64,000 bases of DNA from Rhizobiales bacterium 2SD (GTDB lineage: Bacteria; Pseudomonadota; Alphaproteobacteria; Rhizobiales; Beijerinckiaceae): contig SCMY01000006.1 of assembly GCA_005502805.1 (NCBI GenBank), forward strand, positions 248,001 to 312,000. Direction: 5' to 3'. The notes below the pieces were generated by a model, which worked only from the letters and a program-made list of their open reading frames with translations, was not told where the DNA came from and searched no databases. A program made the position numbers and the translations under genes. Positions 1 to 7,520 of this stretch are shown here, one piece after another (the stretch's first letter is position 1; each line of letters starts with the position of its first letter).

Positions 1-51
1 GATCGCCGCCGCGTCGTCCTGCTTGGCGGGCTTTGCAGCGGGAGCGGTCAT
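1..51 (-). CDS. 5' end of an unidentified protein (partial, runs off the window start)
   Basis: Only the first 17 codons are in the window, reading MTAPAAKPAKQDDAAAI on the minus strand. The ATG is preceded by AGGAAA with 6 bases between, a good ribosome binding site, and the alanine/lysine-rich start looks like the cytoplasmic leader often seen on ABC permeases and similar proteins. It is divergent from the GntR gene at 180, so it is a plausible target of that regulator. The function cannot be read from so short a piece. Confidence 0.45.
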   Translation of the reverse strand, partial: MTAPAAKPAKQDDAAAI

Positions 52-76
52 GCGGCGTTTCCTGATTGGTTATAAG

Positions 77-88
77 ATTGGCGCCAAT
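77..88. promoter_or_regulatory. 12-bp perfect palindrome, candidate operator
   Basis: ATTGGCGCCAAT is a perfect palindrome in the 128-bp gap between the divergent partial gene (start at 51) and the GntR gene (start at 180). A site here could control both. Assigning it to the GntR protein is inference from position. Confidence 0.35.
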
Positions 89-179
89 TTTGTTGCATGA
101 TACGATCGGCCCTGCAAGCCGGATTCGACAGATTTCGAGCCGGCTCGCCTGCATCGCTCCGATGCTCTAGAGACCCGTC

Positions 180-830
180 ATGGCCACCCGTCCAAAGACC
201 CGCCAGCGCGCCAAGGGCGAACTCGCCAACGAGATCGCCCGGGCGATTCATGTCCGCGCCTATCGGCCAGGCGAGTGGCTTCGGCAGATCGATCTGGAGG
301 AAGCCTTCCAGGCGACGCGCTTCGATGTCCGTACCGCGCTCGACGAACTCGCCGTGCGCAAGACGATCGAGCATGTGCCCAATCGCGGCTACCGGGTGAC
401 CGAGATCGATCTTGAGACCTATCGCGCGATCCGCGACACTCGCATCATCCTCGAAAGCGCCGCCGCCCGCCTCGTCATCGGCAAGATGGATGATGCGGCT
501 CTCGCCAAGCTCGAGGCGCTTGCTCGGGAGTTCAGCGGCGCCGTGCAGAGCGGCACGCGCGTCGAGCAGAGCGAGATCAACCGCGCCTTCCATAGCCTGA
601 TCTATGCTCATTGCGGCAATCCGGTCCTGGTCGAGACGATCTGGAGCCTGCGCGATCGCTCGCGTGGCTCGGCTGTCACGGTCTGGGCCTCGCATCAGGC
701 CCTGCTCGCCAGCGACGCCGACCATCACGCCATGGTCGCGGCGATCCGGGCCGGGGATGGCGAGCGCCTCGCGGAACTCACCAGCCACCACATCATCAAG
801 GACCTGATCGAGGTTTCCGGGGCGGCCTAG
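180..830 (+). CDS. GntR-family transcriptional regulator, FCD (FadR-like) subfamily
   Basis: 216 aa, the usual length for the FCD subgroup. Residues about 10-75 form the winged helix-turn-helix, ending in the wing pattern HVPNRGYRV. Residues about 85-210 are the all-helical FCD ligand-binding domain, with the histidines expected for a metal/carboxylate pocket (AFHSLIYAH, DADHH, TSHHI). Such proteins normally repress a neighbouring catabolic or transport operon and release DNA on binding a small organic acid. It is divergent from the partial gene at 1..51 and convergent with the solute-binding protein gene ending at 890. The ATG at 180 follows a weak ribosome binding site. The effector is unknown. 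Confidence 0.9.
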   Translation: MATRPKTRQRAKGELANEIARAIHVRAYRPGEWLRQIDLEEAFQATRFDVRTALDELAVRKTIEHVPNRGYRVTEIDLETYRAIRDTRIILESAAARLVIGKMDDAALAKLEALAREFSGAVQSGTRVEQSEINRAFHSLIYAHCGNPVLVETIWSLRDRSRGSAVTVWASHQALLASDADHHAMVAAIRAGDGERLAELTSHHIIKDLIEVSGAA

Positions 831-831
831 A

Positions 832-875
832 GCATTTTCAAGCGAAGTGGACACCGGTTCGCGTGAAGAAAATGC
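832..875. repeat. Dispersed hairpin repeat, Hyphomicrobiales type
   Basis: The element begins two bases after the GntR stop. Outer arms GCATTTTC (832..839) and GAAAATGC (868..875) pair perfectly, and a CGAA/TTCG pair inside extends the structure. From memory, nearly the same sequence recurs between genes in Bosea, Methylobacterium and Bradyrhizobium genomes. It sits between convergent genes and could act as a bidirectional terminator. Confidence 0.6.
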
Positions 876-889
876 GATAAAACAAAACT

Positions 890-2449
890 CTAGTCGGCGA
901 CCGTTACTTCCCAGAGGCGTGGCTTCGACAGGATCGAGGACTTGTACCCCTTGATCCGCTTGCCATAGGCGCCGGCGTCGATGCCGTTATAGAGCATCAC
1001 CATCGGCACATCGGCGATGAAGCGCTGATGCAATTCGTCGAACAGCTTCTGGCGCTCGGCCTTGTCCGAGACGACCATCGACTTGTCGAGCAGCGCCTGC
1101 GCTTCCGGATTATCCCAGACCTTGCGCGGCTGCGTCGCCTTCGGGCCGGTCACCGATTCAAAGCTTAGGGCAGGGTCCAGCCTGGCCGAATAGGGGAAGG
1201 CCTGGAGCTGATAATTGCCCTTGCTGTAGCGGTCGAGCTGCGTCGCCCATTCCAGCACCTCGATCTGGACGTTGATGCCGGCGGCCTGCAGCATCTGCTG
1301 CGAGACGACGGCGGCATCGAAGCTCTGTGGGTAGCGCTTGTTCGCCAGCATCACCAAGGGCTCGCCCTTGTAGCCGGCCTCCTGCAGCAGCTTCTTGGCG
1401 GCGGCGAGGTCGTGCTTGTAGCCCTTGGCCTGGACCGGCCCGTAATAGGACGACAGCGCCGGCACGATCGAATTGTTGCGCTTGCCGAGCCCGTCGGTGA
1501 CCTGGGCGACCAGCTCTTCGGTGTCGATCGCCGCCGCGATCGCCTGGCGCAGCTTGACGTTCCCGAGCAGCGGATAGCGCGTCTGCAAGAGGATGCCGAC
1601 CAGGCCCATATTCTGCGTGATCGACAGCCCGATGCGCTGGTCCTTCCGGAGTTCCTTGACCTCGGCATTGGCGACATCCGGCACGATGTCGATGTCGCCG
1701 CGCAGCAGCGCCGCCTTGGCGGTGGCGCCGTCCGGGATGACCATGAAACGGACCTCGTCGACGAGCGGGCGCTTGCCGCCGGTATAGCCGTCCGGCGCGC
1801 CCGGCAGGCTGGCATAGGCCTCGTTGCGGCTGAGGCGGATGAACTCGCCGCGCTTCCACTCGGTGAGCTTGTACGGGCCGGTGCCAACAGGCTTGTCGAA
1901 GGAGCCGTCGGCCTTGAGCGAATCCTTGTGCAGGATCGCGGTCATCGCGCAGTCGGTGCGGGCGATGTTGGCGAGGAAGAGCGAGCTCGGCTTGTCGAGC
2001 TTGAAGACGACGGTGGCGGGATCGGGCGCCGTGACCGCCTCGACCTTGGCGCGGCCGCGACCATCGAATTCCGACAGGCAGCGCCAGTCGGTCTTCGGGT
2101 CGATGTAGCGGTTCCAGCTCCAGACCACGTCGGCCGAGGTGAGCTCGGCGCCGTTGTGGAACTTGATGCCCTTGCGCAAGGTGAAGGTGTAGCTCAGCCC
2201 ATCCGGCGAGACCGCGACCTTCTCGGCCAGCAGCGGCTTGACCTCGGAGTCCTCGCCATAGGCGACGAGGCCTTCGACGATGTGCAGGACGACCGAGTCG
2301 GTGTTGTCGTCGCGGTTGACGCCCGGATTGATGCTGCGGATGTCGGCGTTCAGGTGCACCCGCAAAGTCGCAGCCGCGGCCGGCAAAACGGCGGTGGTCG
2401 CAAGGCCCAATCCGGCGAGGGCGAGGGAAAGGCGGCGTCGGCTATGCAT
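890..2449 (-). CDS. ABC transporter substrate-binding protein, family 5 (DppA/OppA type)
   Basis: 519 aa. A Sec signal peptide is clear (MHSRRRLSLALAGLGL, then an Ala-rich stretch ending near residue 27). The mature protein shows the family 5 features: an N-terminal lobe starting LRVHLNADIRSINPG, the signature region YTFTLRKGIKFHNGAELTSADV at about 110-130, and a VGTGPYKL loop. It binds peptides or other oligomeric ligands in the periplasm for an ABC importer. No permease or ATPase gene adjoins it, so it is an orphan that must dock to a transporter elsewhere, perhaps the one at 12215..18953. It is 52 bp downstream of the C45 hydrolase gene on the same strand. Confidence 0.9.
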   Translation of the reverse strand: MHSRRRLSLALAGLGLATTAVLPAAAATLRVHLNADIRSINPGVNRDDNTDSVVLHIVEGLVAYGEDSEVKPLLAEKVAVSPDGLSYTFTLRKGIKFHNGAELTSADVVWSWNRYIDPKTDWRCLSEFDGRGRAKVEAVTAPDPATVVFKLDKPSSLFLANIARTDCAMTAILHKDSLKADGSFDKPVGTGPYKLTEWKRGEFIRLSRNEAYASLPGAPDGYTGGKRPLVDEVRFMVIPDGATAKAALLRGDIDIVPDVANAEVKELRKDQRIGLSITQNMGLVGILLQTRYPLLGNVKLRQAIAAAIDTEELVAQVTDGLGKRNNSIVPALSSYYGPVQAKGYKHDLAAAKKLLQEAGYKGEPLVMLANKRYPQSFDAAVVSQQMLQAAGINVQIEVLEWATQLDRYSKGNYQLQAFPYSARLDPALSFESVTGPKATQPRKVWDNPEAQALLDKSMVVSDKAERQKLFDELHQRFIADVPMVMLYNGIDAGAYGKRIKGYKSSILSKPRLWEVTVAD

Positions 2450-2501
2450 CGGCGGGTTCCCCTTGTCTTTTGATTTTGGCTTGTAAGCTGTGGCTGCCGC
2501 C

Positions 2502-3644
2502 TTATTCGGCGGCTTGCGCCAGCGTCATCGGTTCATCGGTGAGGCTGTAGCGGGTGAAGATGCGGTTGAGGGCGGGCAGGGGCGCGACCTCCATCGTGCC
2601 CTTGGCCGGCTGCATGATCACCATCGAGACGGTGGCCGAGAGATTGCCGGTGTCGTTGAGGCGCGGCGGCCGGCAGACCGAATGCGGCGTCAGGAAATCG
2701 TCGAAGAAGGCCTGCTTGAGGTCGTCAACCGTGAGCTTGCGGCCGGCCTCGTTGAGCAGCTTCCTGACGCGCCAATCGCGGTAGAAGCTCTCGGGAACGC
2801 GCGGGATGCCGGTGTCGGTGATCTTGGTCAGCGCGACCTGGCCGACCCAATGGTTGGCGTGCACGATCAGCCCATCCTCGGGATAGAGCGGGAAGGCGGC
2901 GTCGGGCGCGCATTCGAAGTCGATGCCGAAGCCCGCGACGGTCGAGAGCATCATGTTGTTCGAGCAGGCCTTCGGCGTCGTCGCCACGGCCTTGATCGCG
3001 TAGGCGAGGTGTTCCTGCTCCAGCACCTTGCGGCGGATCAAGGCGAGGGGTACGCCGGCTTGCGTGAAGTCGCGTTCGCTTTCGAGATAATTGGCGGTGA
3101 TCGAGATACCGGCCGCGTTCATGCCGCAGCGGGCGAGGCCGCCGGCCTCGACGAAGGTCAGGAAGTCCGGCCCGTCGTCGCGGCGCACGCGCAGCACGAT
3201 CGCCGTCTCCGCGCATTCGGCCTTCCAGTCCCAGTTCTGGCCGTGGATCAGCTCGCCCGAGGCACTGCGCTCGGGCAGGATGATCGCGCCGGTACAGCCG
3301 TCGTCGAGCTCTTCCTCCGCCCCGACCGGCTTGCTCTTTTCGAGCTTCGCCTTGGCGATCACCTCGGTGCGGGCATTGATCATGATGACGTCTTCGAGGG
3401 CGACGCCGGCGCCATCGGCGATGCCACGCATCTCCTCGACATAGTGCGCGCCGAAAGCCTCGATCTCGCGGGCGAACTCGCCGATGAGGCGCGACTTGGC
3501 GGCGGCGTCATAGCCGAGATCGCCGAGCTGTCCGCCATAGAGTTCGATCGAACGCTTGACGCGCTTCGGCACCGCCGCACCATGCTGGCGGCCGCGTTCA
3601 TAGGGCGTGCCGGAGACATCGACGAAGGGAAAGGGCTCGACCAT
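2502..3644 (-). CDS. C45-family peptidase / acyl-CoA:6-aminopenicillanate acyltransferase-like Ntn hydrolase
   Basis: 380 aa. These N-terminal-nucleophile amidases cut themselves before a cysteine, which becomes the catalytic residue. Here the expected Gly-Cys is in DDGCTGA (Cys117), followed by HGQNWDW, the conserved block that builds the active site. The N-terminal part (GTPYERGRQHG) is the usual family start. Members hydrolyse or transfer acyl groups on amides such as penicillins, N-acyl amino acids or small peptides. No signal peptide is seen, so it is probably cytoplasmic. The ATG has GGAGATCC upstream. It leads a two-gene operon with the binding protein at 890..2449 and faces the GntR gene at 3727, its likely regulator. 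The substrate is not known. Confidence 0.85.
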   Translation of the reverse strand: MVEPFPFVDVSGTPYERGRQHGAAVPKRVKRSIELYGGQLGDLGYDAAAKSRLIGEFAREIEAFGAHYVEEMRGIADGAGVALEDVIMINARTEVIAKAKLEKSKPVGAEEELDDGCTGAIILPERSASGELIHGQNWDWKAECAETAIVLRVRRDDGPDFLTFVEAGGLARCGMNAAGISITANYLESERDFTQAGVPLALIRRKVLEQEHLAYAIKAVATTPKACSNNMMLSTVAGFGIDFECAPDAAFPLYPEDGLIVHANHWVGQVALTKITDTGIPRVPESFYRDWRVRKLLNEAGRKLTVDDLKQAFFDDFLTPHSVCRPPRLNDTGNLSATVSMVIMQPAKGTMEVAPLPALNRIFTRYSLTDEPMTLAQAAE

Positions 3645-3682
3645 GACCGGATCTCCACGCTCGCACTGGTGCTGTGTCTGGC

Positions 3683-3688
3683 TATAAT
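3683..3688 (+). promoter_or_regulatory. Candidate -10 box for the GntR gene
   Basis: TATAAT is a perfect -10 hexamer 38 bases upstream of the ATG at 3727, in an AT-rich divergent gap (3645..3726). No good -35 lies 17 bases upstream, as expected if an activator is needed or if the match is chance. Confidence 0.35.
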
Positions 3689-3726
3689 GTATTTCATTTC
3701 AAACTAAAACAATCAAGGGCCTTTCG

Positions 3727-4608
3727 ATGACGGCGCCGACACGATTGCAGCAGGAGATCGCCGAGCGGATCCTCCGCATGGTCCGCGAGGATGGGCTCGA
3801 AGCCGGCGCCTGGCTCAATGAGAACAGCGCGGCGCGCCGCCTCAACGTCTCGCGCACACCGGTGCGGGCAGCGATCGACCATCTCGCCAAGCAGGGGCTG
3901 GTGCGCCGGCATCCCAACAAGGGCGTCGAGCTGCTAAGCGCGCCCGAGGCATCCGCCGACACTGGCGCCAGTGCCGATGCGACCGAGTTCGTCATGGTCA
4001 AGGTGGCGCAGGATCGGCATGGCGGGCGCCTGCCTGACGAGATCTCCGAACTCGAACTGATGCGGCGCTATGAACTCGGCCGGCCCGAGGTGCAGCGCCT
4101 GATGGCGCGGCTCGCCGATCTCGACATGGTCGAGCGCAAGCGCGGCTATGGCTGGCGTTTCCTGCACGAGGCGCGCGACCAGTCGGCGCATGACGAGCGC
4201 TATCGCTTCCGTCTGCTGATCGAGCCGATGGTCTTCCTCGAACCGGGCTTCTCGCTCGACCAGGGCTGGATCGACGAGATGCGGGCCCGGCACGAACAGG
4301 CCCTGTCGCAGCGCTGGAAGGAAAGCTCGGCGATCGGCTTCTACGAAATGAACGCGGATTTCCACGAGGGGCTGGCGGCCGCCTCCGGCAATCGCTTCAT
4401 CCACTCGGCCATCCGCCGGCAGAACCAGATGCGCCGGCTCTCCAATTACGACTGGACCTATGGCTATGAGCGCGTCGTGGTGAACAGCCGCGAGCACCTG
4501 CAGATGCTCGCGACCATCGAGGCGGGCGATCTCCAGCTCGCCAGTGCGCTGATGCGCAGCCATCTCCAGCGCGCCATGCAACTGCGTCGGCCGGATGGGC
4601 TGGATTGA
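3727..4608 (+). CDS. GntR-family regulator with two predicted winged-helix domains and an FCD domain
   Basis: 293 aa, about 60-80 longer than ordinary FCD regulators. Residues about 5-72 are a standard GntR winged helix (SAARRLNVSRTPVRAAIDHL, wing RRHPNKGVEL). After a short linker a second helix-turn-helix with a wing appears at about 85-148 (GRLPDEISELELMRRYELGR, then VERKRGYGWRFL). The FCD effector domain fills about 155-285 (FHEGLAAASGNRF, NSREHLQMLATIEAG). It lies between the divergent C45/solute-binding operon and the aminotransferase gene 77 bp downstream, and probably controls both. An inverted repeat at 4631..4654 is a candidate binding site. The second domain is my reading of the sequence. 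Confidence 0.88.
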   Translation: MTAPTRLQQEIAERILRMVREDGLEAGAWLNENSAARRLNVSRTPVRAAIDHLAKQGLVRRHPNKGVELLSAPEASADTGASADATEFVMVKVAQDRHGGRLPDEISELELMRRYELGRPEVQRLMARLADLDMVERKRGYGWRFLHEARDQSAHDERYRFRLLIEPMVFLEPGFSLDQGWIDEMRARHEQALSQRWKESSAIGFYEMNADFHEGLAAASGNRFIHSAIRRQNQMRRLSNYDWTYGYERVVVNSREHLQMLATIEAGDLQLASALMRSHLQRAMQLRRPDGLD

Positions 4609-4630
4609 AGTGCCTCAGCATTCTCACTAT

Positions 4631-4654
4631 TGTCTTTTGAATTTAAAAAAGACA
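4631..4654. promoter_or_regulatory. Inverted repeat, candidate GntR operator
   Basis: TGTCTTTT and AAAAGACA pair perfectly around an 8-base AT-rich centre, in the 77-bp gap before the aminotransferase gene. A loosely similar AT-rich stretch lies upstream of the GntR gene itself (about 3688..3710). A hairpin terminator for the GntR gene is the alternative reading. Confidence 0.45.
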
Positions 4655-4685
4655 TCATACGGCTGTTCATAGCGAGGATCCGCCG

Positions 4686-6026
4686 ATGACTGCGCATGCG
4701 CTTGCTCCCGAAACTCGCCGCGACAACGCTCCCGACGCGTTCTGGATGCCGTTCACGCCGATGCGGGCCTTCCGGCAGGCGCCGCTGCTGTTCGAGCAGG
4801 CTGAGGGCATGCACTACATCACCCCGGACGGGCGGCGCGTGCTCGATGGCATGGCCGGGCTCTGGTGCGTCAATGCCGGGCACGGTCAGGCCAGGATCAC
4901 TGAGGCGATCCGCGCCGCGGCCGGCCGACTCGATTTCGTCTCCTCCTTCAAGATGAGCCATCCCGATGCGCAGGCCTACGCAGCGCGACTCGCCGATTTC
5001 GCGCCGGAGGGGATCGAGCATGTCTTCTTCGTCAATTCCGGCTCGGAGGCGGTCGACACCGCCCTGAAGATCGCCCGCGCCTATCACCAGGCGCGCGGCC
5101 AGGCCGGGCGCACCAAGCTGATCGGCCGGGCCAAGGGCTATCACGGCATGGGCTGGGGCGGGCTCTCGGTCTCCGGCATCGGCCGGCACAAGGCCGCCTT
5201 CGGGCCGCTATTGCCCGATGTCGCGCATCTGCCTCTGCCTTATGACCGCACGACGATGGCCTTCTCGCGCGGCCGGCCGGAAGGTGGGCTCGCCGCGGCC
5301 GAGGCGCTGGAGAGCCTGCTGCAGATCCATGATCCCCAGACGGTCGCCGCCGTCATCGTCGAGCCGGTGACCGGCTCGGGCGGAGTCTATCCGCCGCCGA
5401 AGGGCTATCTCGAACGTCTGCGCGCGATGTGCGACAGGCACGGCATCCTGCTGATCTTCGACGAGGTCATCACCGGCTTCGGCCGGCTGGGCAGCCCCTT
5501 CGCGGCACAGGCCTATGGCGTCAGGCCGGATCTGATGAGCTGCGCCAAGGGCATGACCAATGGCGCGGTGCCGATGGGTGGCGTCCTCGTCGCCGGTCAT
5601 GTCTACGAGGCCTTCATGGCCGGGCCGCCCGAGGCGATCGAGCTCTTCCACGGCTACACCTATTCGGCCCATCCGCTGGCCTGCGCTGCAGGCCTCGCGA
5701 CGCTCGACGTCTTCGCCGAGCAGGACATTCTTGGGCGGCTCGCCAAGGTGCTGCCGCTCTGGGAGGAGCGGGCGCATCGGCTGAAGGGCGCGGCCCATGT
5801 CGTCGACATCCGCACCGCCGGCCTGCTCTGCGCGATCGACCTTGCGCCGCGTCCCGGCGCCGATGGCGCCAGGGGCGGGGAGGCGAACACGCTCTGCCTC
5901 GATGCCGGCGTGCTGATCCGCAATGCCGGCGACACGCTGGTGCTGTCGCCACCGCTGGTGATCGCGCCCGCCGAGATCGAGGAGATCTTCGCCGCGATCG
6001 ACCAGGCGCTGGGCCGGATCGGCTGA
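4686..6026 (+). CDS. Class III PLP-dependent aminotransferase (omega-amino acid/beta-alanine:pyruvate type)
   Basis: 446 aa, full length for the class. The fold is marked by the N-terminal DAFWMPFTPMRAF block typical of omega-amino acid:pyruvate transaminases, the cofactor phosphate loop NSGSEAVDTA (117-126), the IFDEVITGFGR motif (about 258-268, Asp259 to the PLP ring nitrogen) and the Schiff-base lysine in SCAKGMTNG (Lys288). It moves an amino group from a terminal or beta amine to pyruvate or a similar keto acid in the cytoplasm. It follows the two-winged-helix GntR gene and is convergent with the rhodanese gene. With the C45 amidase upstream, the module could release and deaminate an amine; that link is inference. 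The exact amino donor is not visible. Confidence 0.93.
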   Translation: MTAHALAPETRRDNAPDAFWMPFTPMRAFRQAPLLFEQAEGMHYITPDGRRVLDGMAGLWCVNAGHGQARITEAIRAAAGRLDFVSSFKMSHPDAQAYAARLADFAPEGIEHVFFVNSGSEAVDTALKIARAYHQARGQAGRTKLIGRAKGYHGMGWGGLSVSGIGRHKAAFGPLLPDVAHLPLPYDRTTMAFSRGRPEGGLAAAEALESLLQIHDPQTVAAVIVEPVTGSGGVYPPPKGYLERLRAMCDRHGILLIFDEVITGFGRLGSPFAAQAYGVRPDLMSCAKGMTNGAVPMGGVLVAGHVYEAFMAGPPEAIELFHGYTYSAHPLACAAGLATLDVFAEQDILGRLAKVLPLWEERAHRLKGAAHVVDIRTAGLLCAIDLAPRPGADGARGGEANTLCLDAGVLIRNAGDTLVLSPPLVIAPAEIEEIFAAIDQALGRIG

Positions 6027-6027
6027 C

Positions 6028-6426
6028 TCAGCCGGCGGCGGTCAGCGAAAAACCCTCGTCGATCCAGCCGGTGACGCCGCCGATCAGCAGCTTGACCGGC
6101 AGGCCGAGGCGCGAGAGCCGGACAGCGGCGCGGTTGGCGCCATTGCAGTGCGGGCCGGCGCAATAGACCACGAAGGTCTTGCCCTCCGGCTGCTCGGCCA
6201 TCCGGGAGGCGGTCATCTTGCCATGCGGGATGTTGATTGCGCCGTCGATATGGCCTTCGGCATAGAGTGCGGGCGAGCGCACGTCCACCAGGACGAAGTC
6301 GCGATCGTTCGCCTTCAGCGCCTCATGGGTGTCCCAGCAATCTGTCTCGAAGGTCAGCATCGCCTCGAAATGGGCGCGGGCGATGTGCGCGGGAGCGGCG
6401 GGGATTTCGGTGACTGCGGTGGCCAT
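6028..6426 (-). CDS. Single-domain rhodanese-like protein
   Basis: 132 aa from the ATG at 6426, chosen because GAGGA sits 5 bases before it; an upstream in-frame ATG at 6438 lacks such a site. One rhodanese domain fills the protein: LVDVRSPALYAEGHIDGAINIP is the N-terminal signature and YCAGPHCNGANRAA carries the catalytic loop, with the first Cys as the expected persulfide carrier. The loop is CAGPHCN rather than the common CxxGxR, so sulfurtransferase activity is likely but not certain. It is divergent from the FtrA-like regulator at 6524, a pairing I remember as common in rhizobial relatives. Confidence 0.88.
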   Translation of the reverse strand: MATAVTEIPAAPAHIARAHFEAMLTFETDCWDTHEALKANDRDFVLVDVRSPALYAEGHIDGAINIPHGKMTASRMAEQPEGKTFVVYCAGPHCNGANRAAVRLSRLGLPVKLLIGGVTGWIDEGFSLTAAG

Positions 6427-6523
6427 GGCGGTCCTCATTGGGCTTGCGATGACGACAGGGGTAGCGGCCGGCGCGGATTTCAGGCAGTAGCGGAAATGAC
6501 AATGTCTGGCAGGTTTCCGCCAA

Positions 6524-7501
6524 ATGCACGCTGACGCTGGAATCGATCGCCTAGCCACGCCGCATGAGGTCGTCGCCATCGCCTATGACGGCCTGTGCAC
6601 CTTCGAGTTCGGCATCGTCGTCGAGGCCTTCGCCTTGCCGCGCCCGGAGTTCGACTTTCCCTGGTACCGCTTTCGCGTCGCCGCGGCCGAGCGGCCGATC
6701 CGGGCGATGGGCGGCTTCTCGCTGCAGGTCGATGCCGGGCTCGAGATTCTCGCGGAAGCGCAAACCATCGTCATCCCCGGCTGGCGCAATCGCGACGAGG
6801 TTCCGCCTCCTGCGCTGGTCAAGGCGCTGCAAGCGGCGCATCGGCGCGGCGCGCGGCTGCTCTCGATCTGCTCCGGCGCCTTCGTGCTCGGGGCGGCTGG
6901 CCTGCTCGACGGGCGGCGGGCGACGACGCATTGGCGGCACGCGCCACATCTCGCCGATGCCTGCCCGGGTGCGACGCTGGTCGACGACGTGCTCTATGTC
7001 GAGGACGAGGGCGTCGTCACCTCGGCTGGCAGCAGCGCCGGCATCGATGCGTGCCTGCACCTGATCCGCGCCGATCATGGCACCAAGATCGCCAATATCG
7101 TCGCGCGCCGGCTGGTGATGCCGCCTCACCGCGATGGCGGCCAGGCGCAGTATGTCGAGGCGCCGATCCAGGCGCGGCCAGGCCGTTCGATCGCCGCGGT
7201 GCTCGACTGGGCGCGCGAGCGCCTGTCCGAGCCGCTGGAGATCGGCGCGCTGGCGCGCCATGCCGGCCTGAGCGAACGCACCTTCCTGCGCCGTTTCCGC
7301 GACGGCACCGGGATCAGCCCGCTGAAATGGCTCAGGCGCGAGCGCATCGGCCGGGCGATGAAGCTGCTTGAGGACAGCGACATGGCGCTCGCCGATGTCG
7401 GGGCCGCCTGCGGCTTCGCCTCGCCGGAGAGCTTCCGCAAGGCCTTCTTCGAGATCGCCCGGACGTCGCCGGCTGCCTACCGCAACCGCTTCAGGCGGTA
7501 G
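6524..7501 (+). CDS. ftrA: GlxA/FtrA-type transcriptional regulator (DJ-1/PfpI domain + AraC helix-turn-helix)
   Basis: 325 aa. Residues about 15-190 form a DJ-1/PfpI-like domain, with the nucleophile-elbow cysteine retained in LLSICSGAFVLG (Cys116). Residues about 215-322 are a double AraC helix-turn-helix (GALARHAGLSERTFLRRFRDGTG, then ALADVGAACGFASPESFRKAF). This is the architecture of GlxA-family regulators. The symbol ftrA is given because the protein and its divergent rhodanese neighbour match the group usually named so in Hyphomicrobiales. It probably controls the rhodanese gene from the 97-bp shared gap. The inducing signal is unknown. Confidence 0.88.
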   Translation: MHADAGIDRLATPHEVVAIAYDGLCTFEFGIVVEAFALPRPEFDFPWYRFRVAAAERPIRAMGGFSLQVDAGLEILAEAQTIVIPGWRNRDEVPPPALVKALQAAHRRGARLLSICSGAFVLGAAGLLDGRRATTHWRHAPHLADACPGATLVDDVLYVEDEGVVTSAGSSAGIDACLHLIRADHGTKIANIVARRLVMPPHRDGGQAQYVEAPIQARPGRSIAAVLDWARERLSEPLEIGALARHAGLSERTFLRRFRDGTGISPLKWLRRERIGRAMKLLEDSDMALADVGAACGFASPESFRKAFFEIARTSPAAYRNRFRR

Positions 7502-7520
7502 GCGCCGGCCGGGATGCTCC

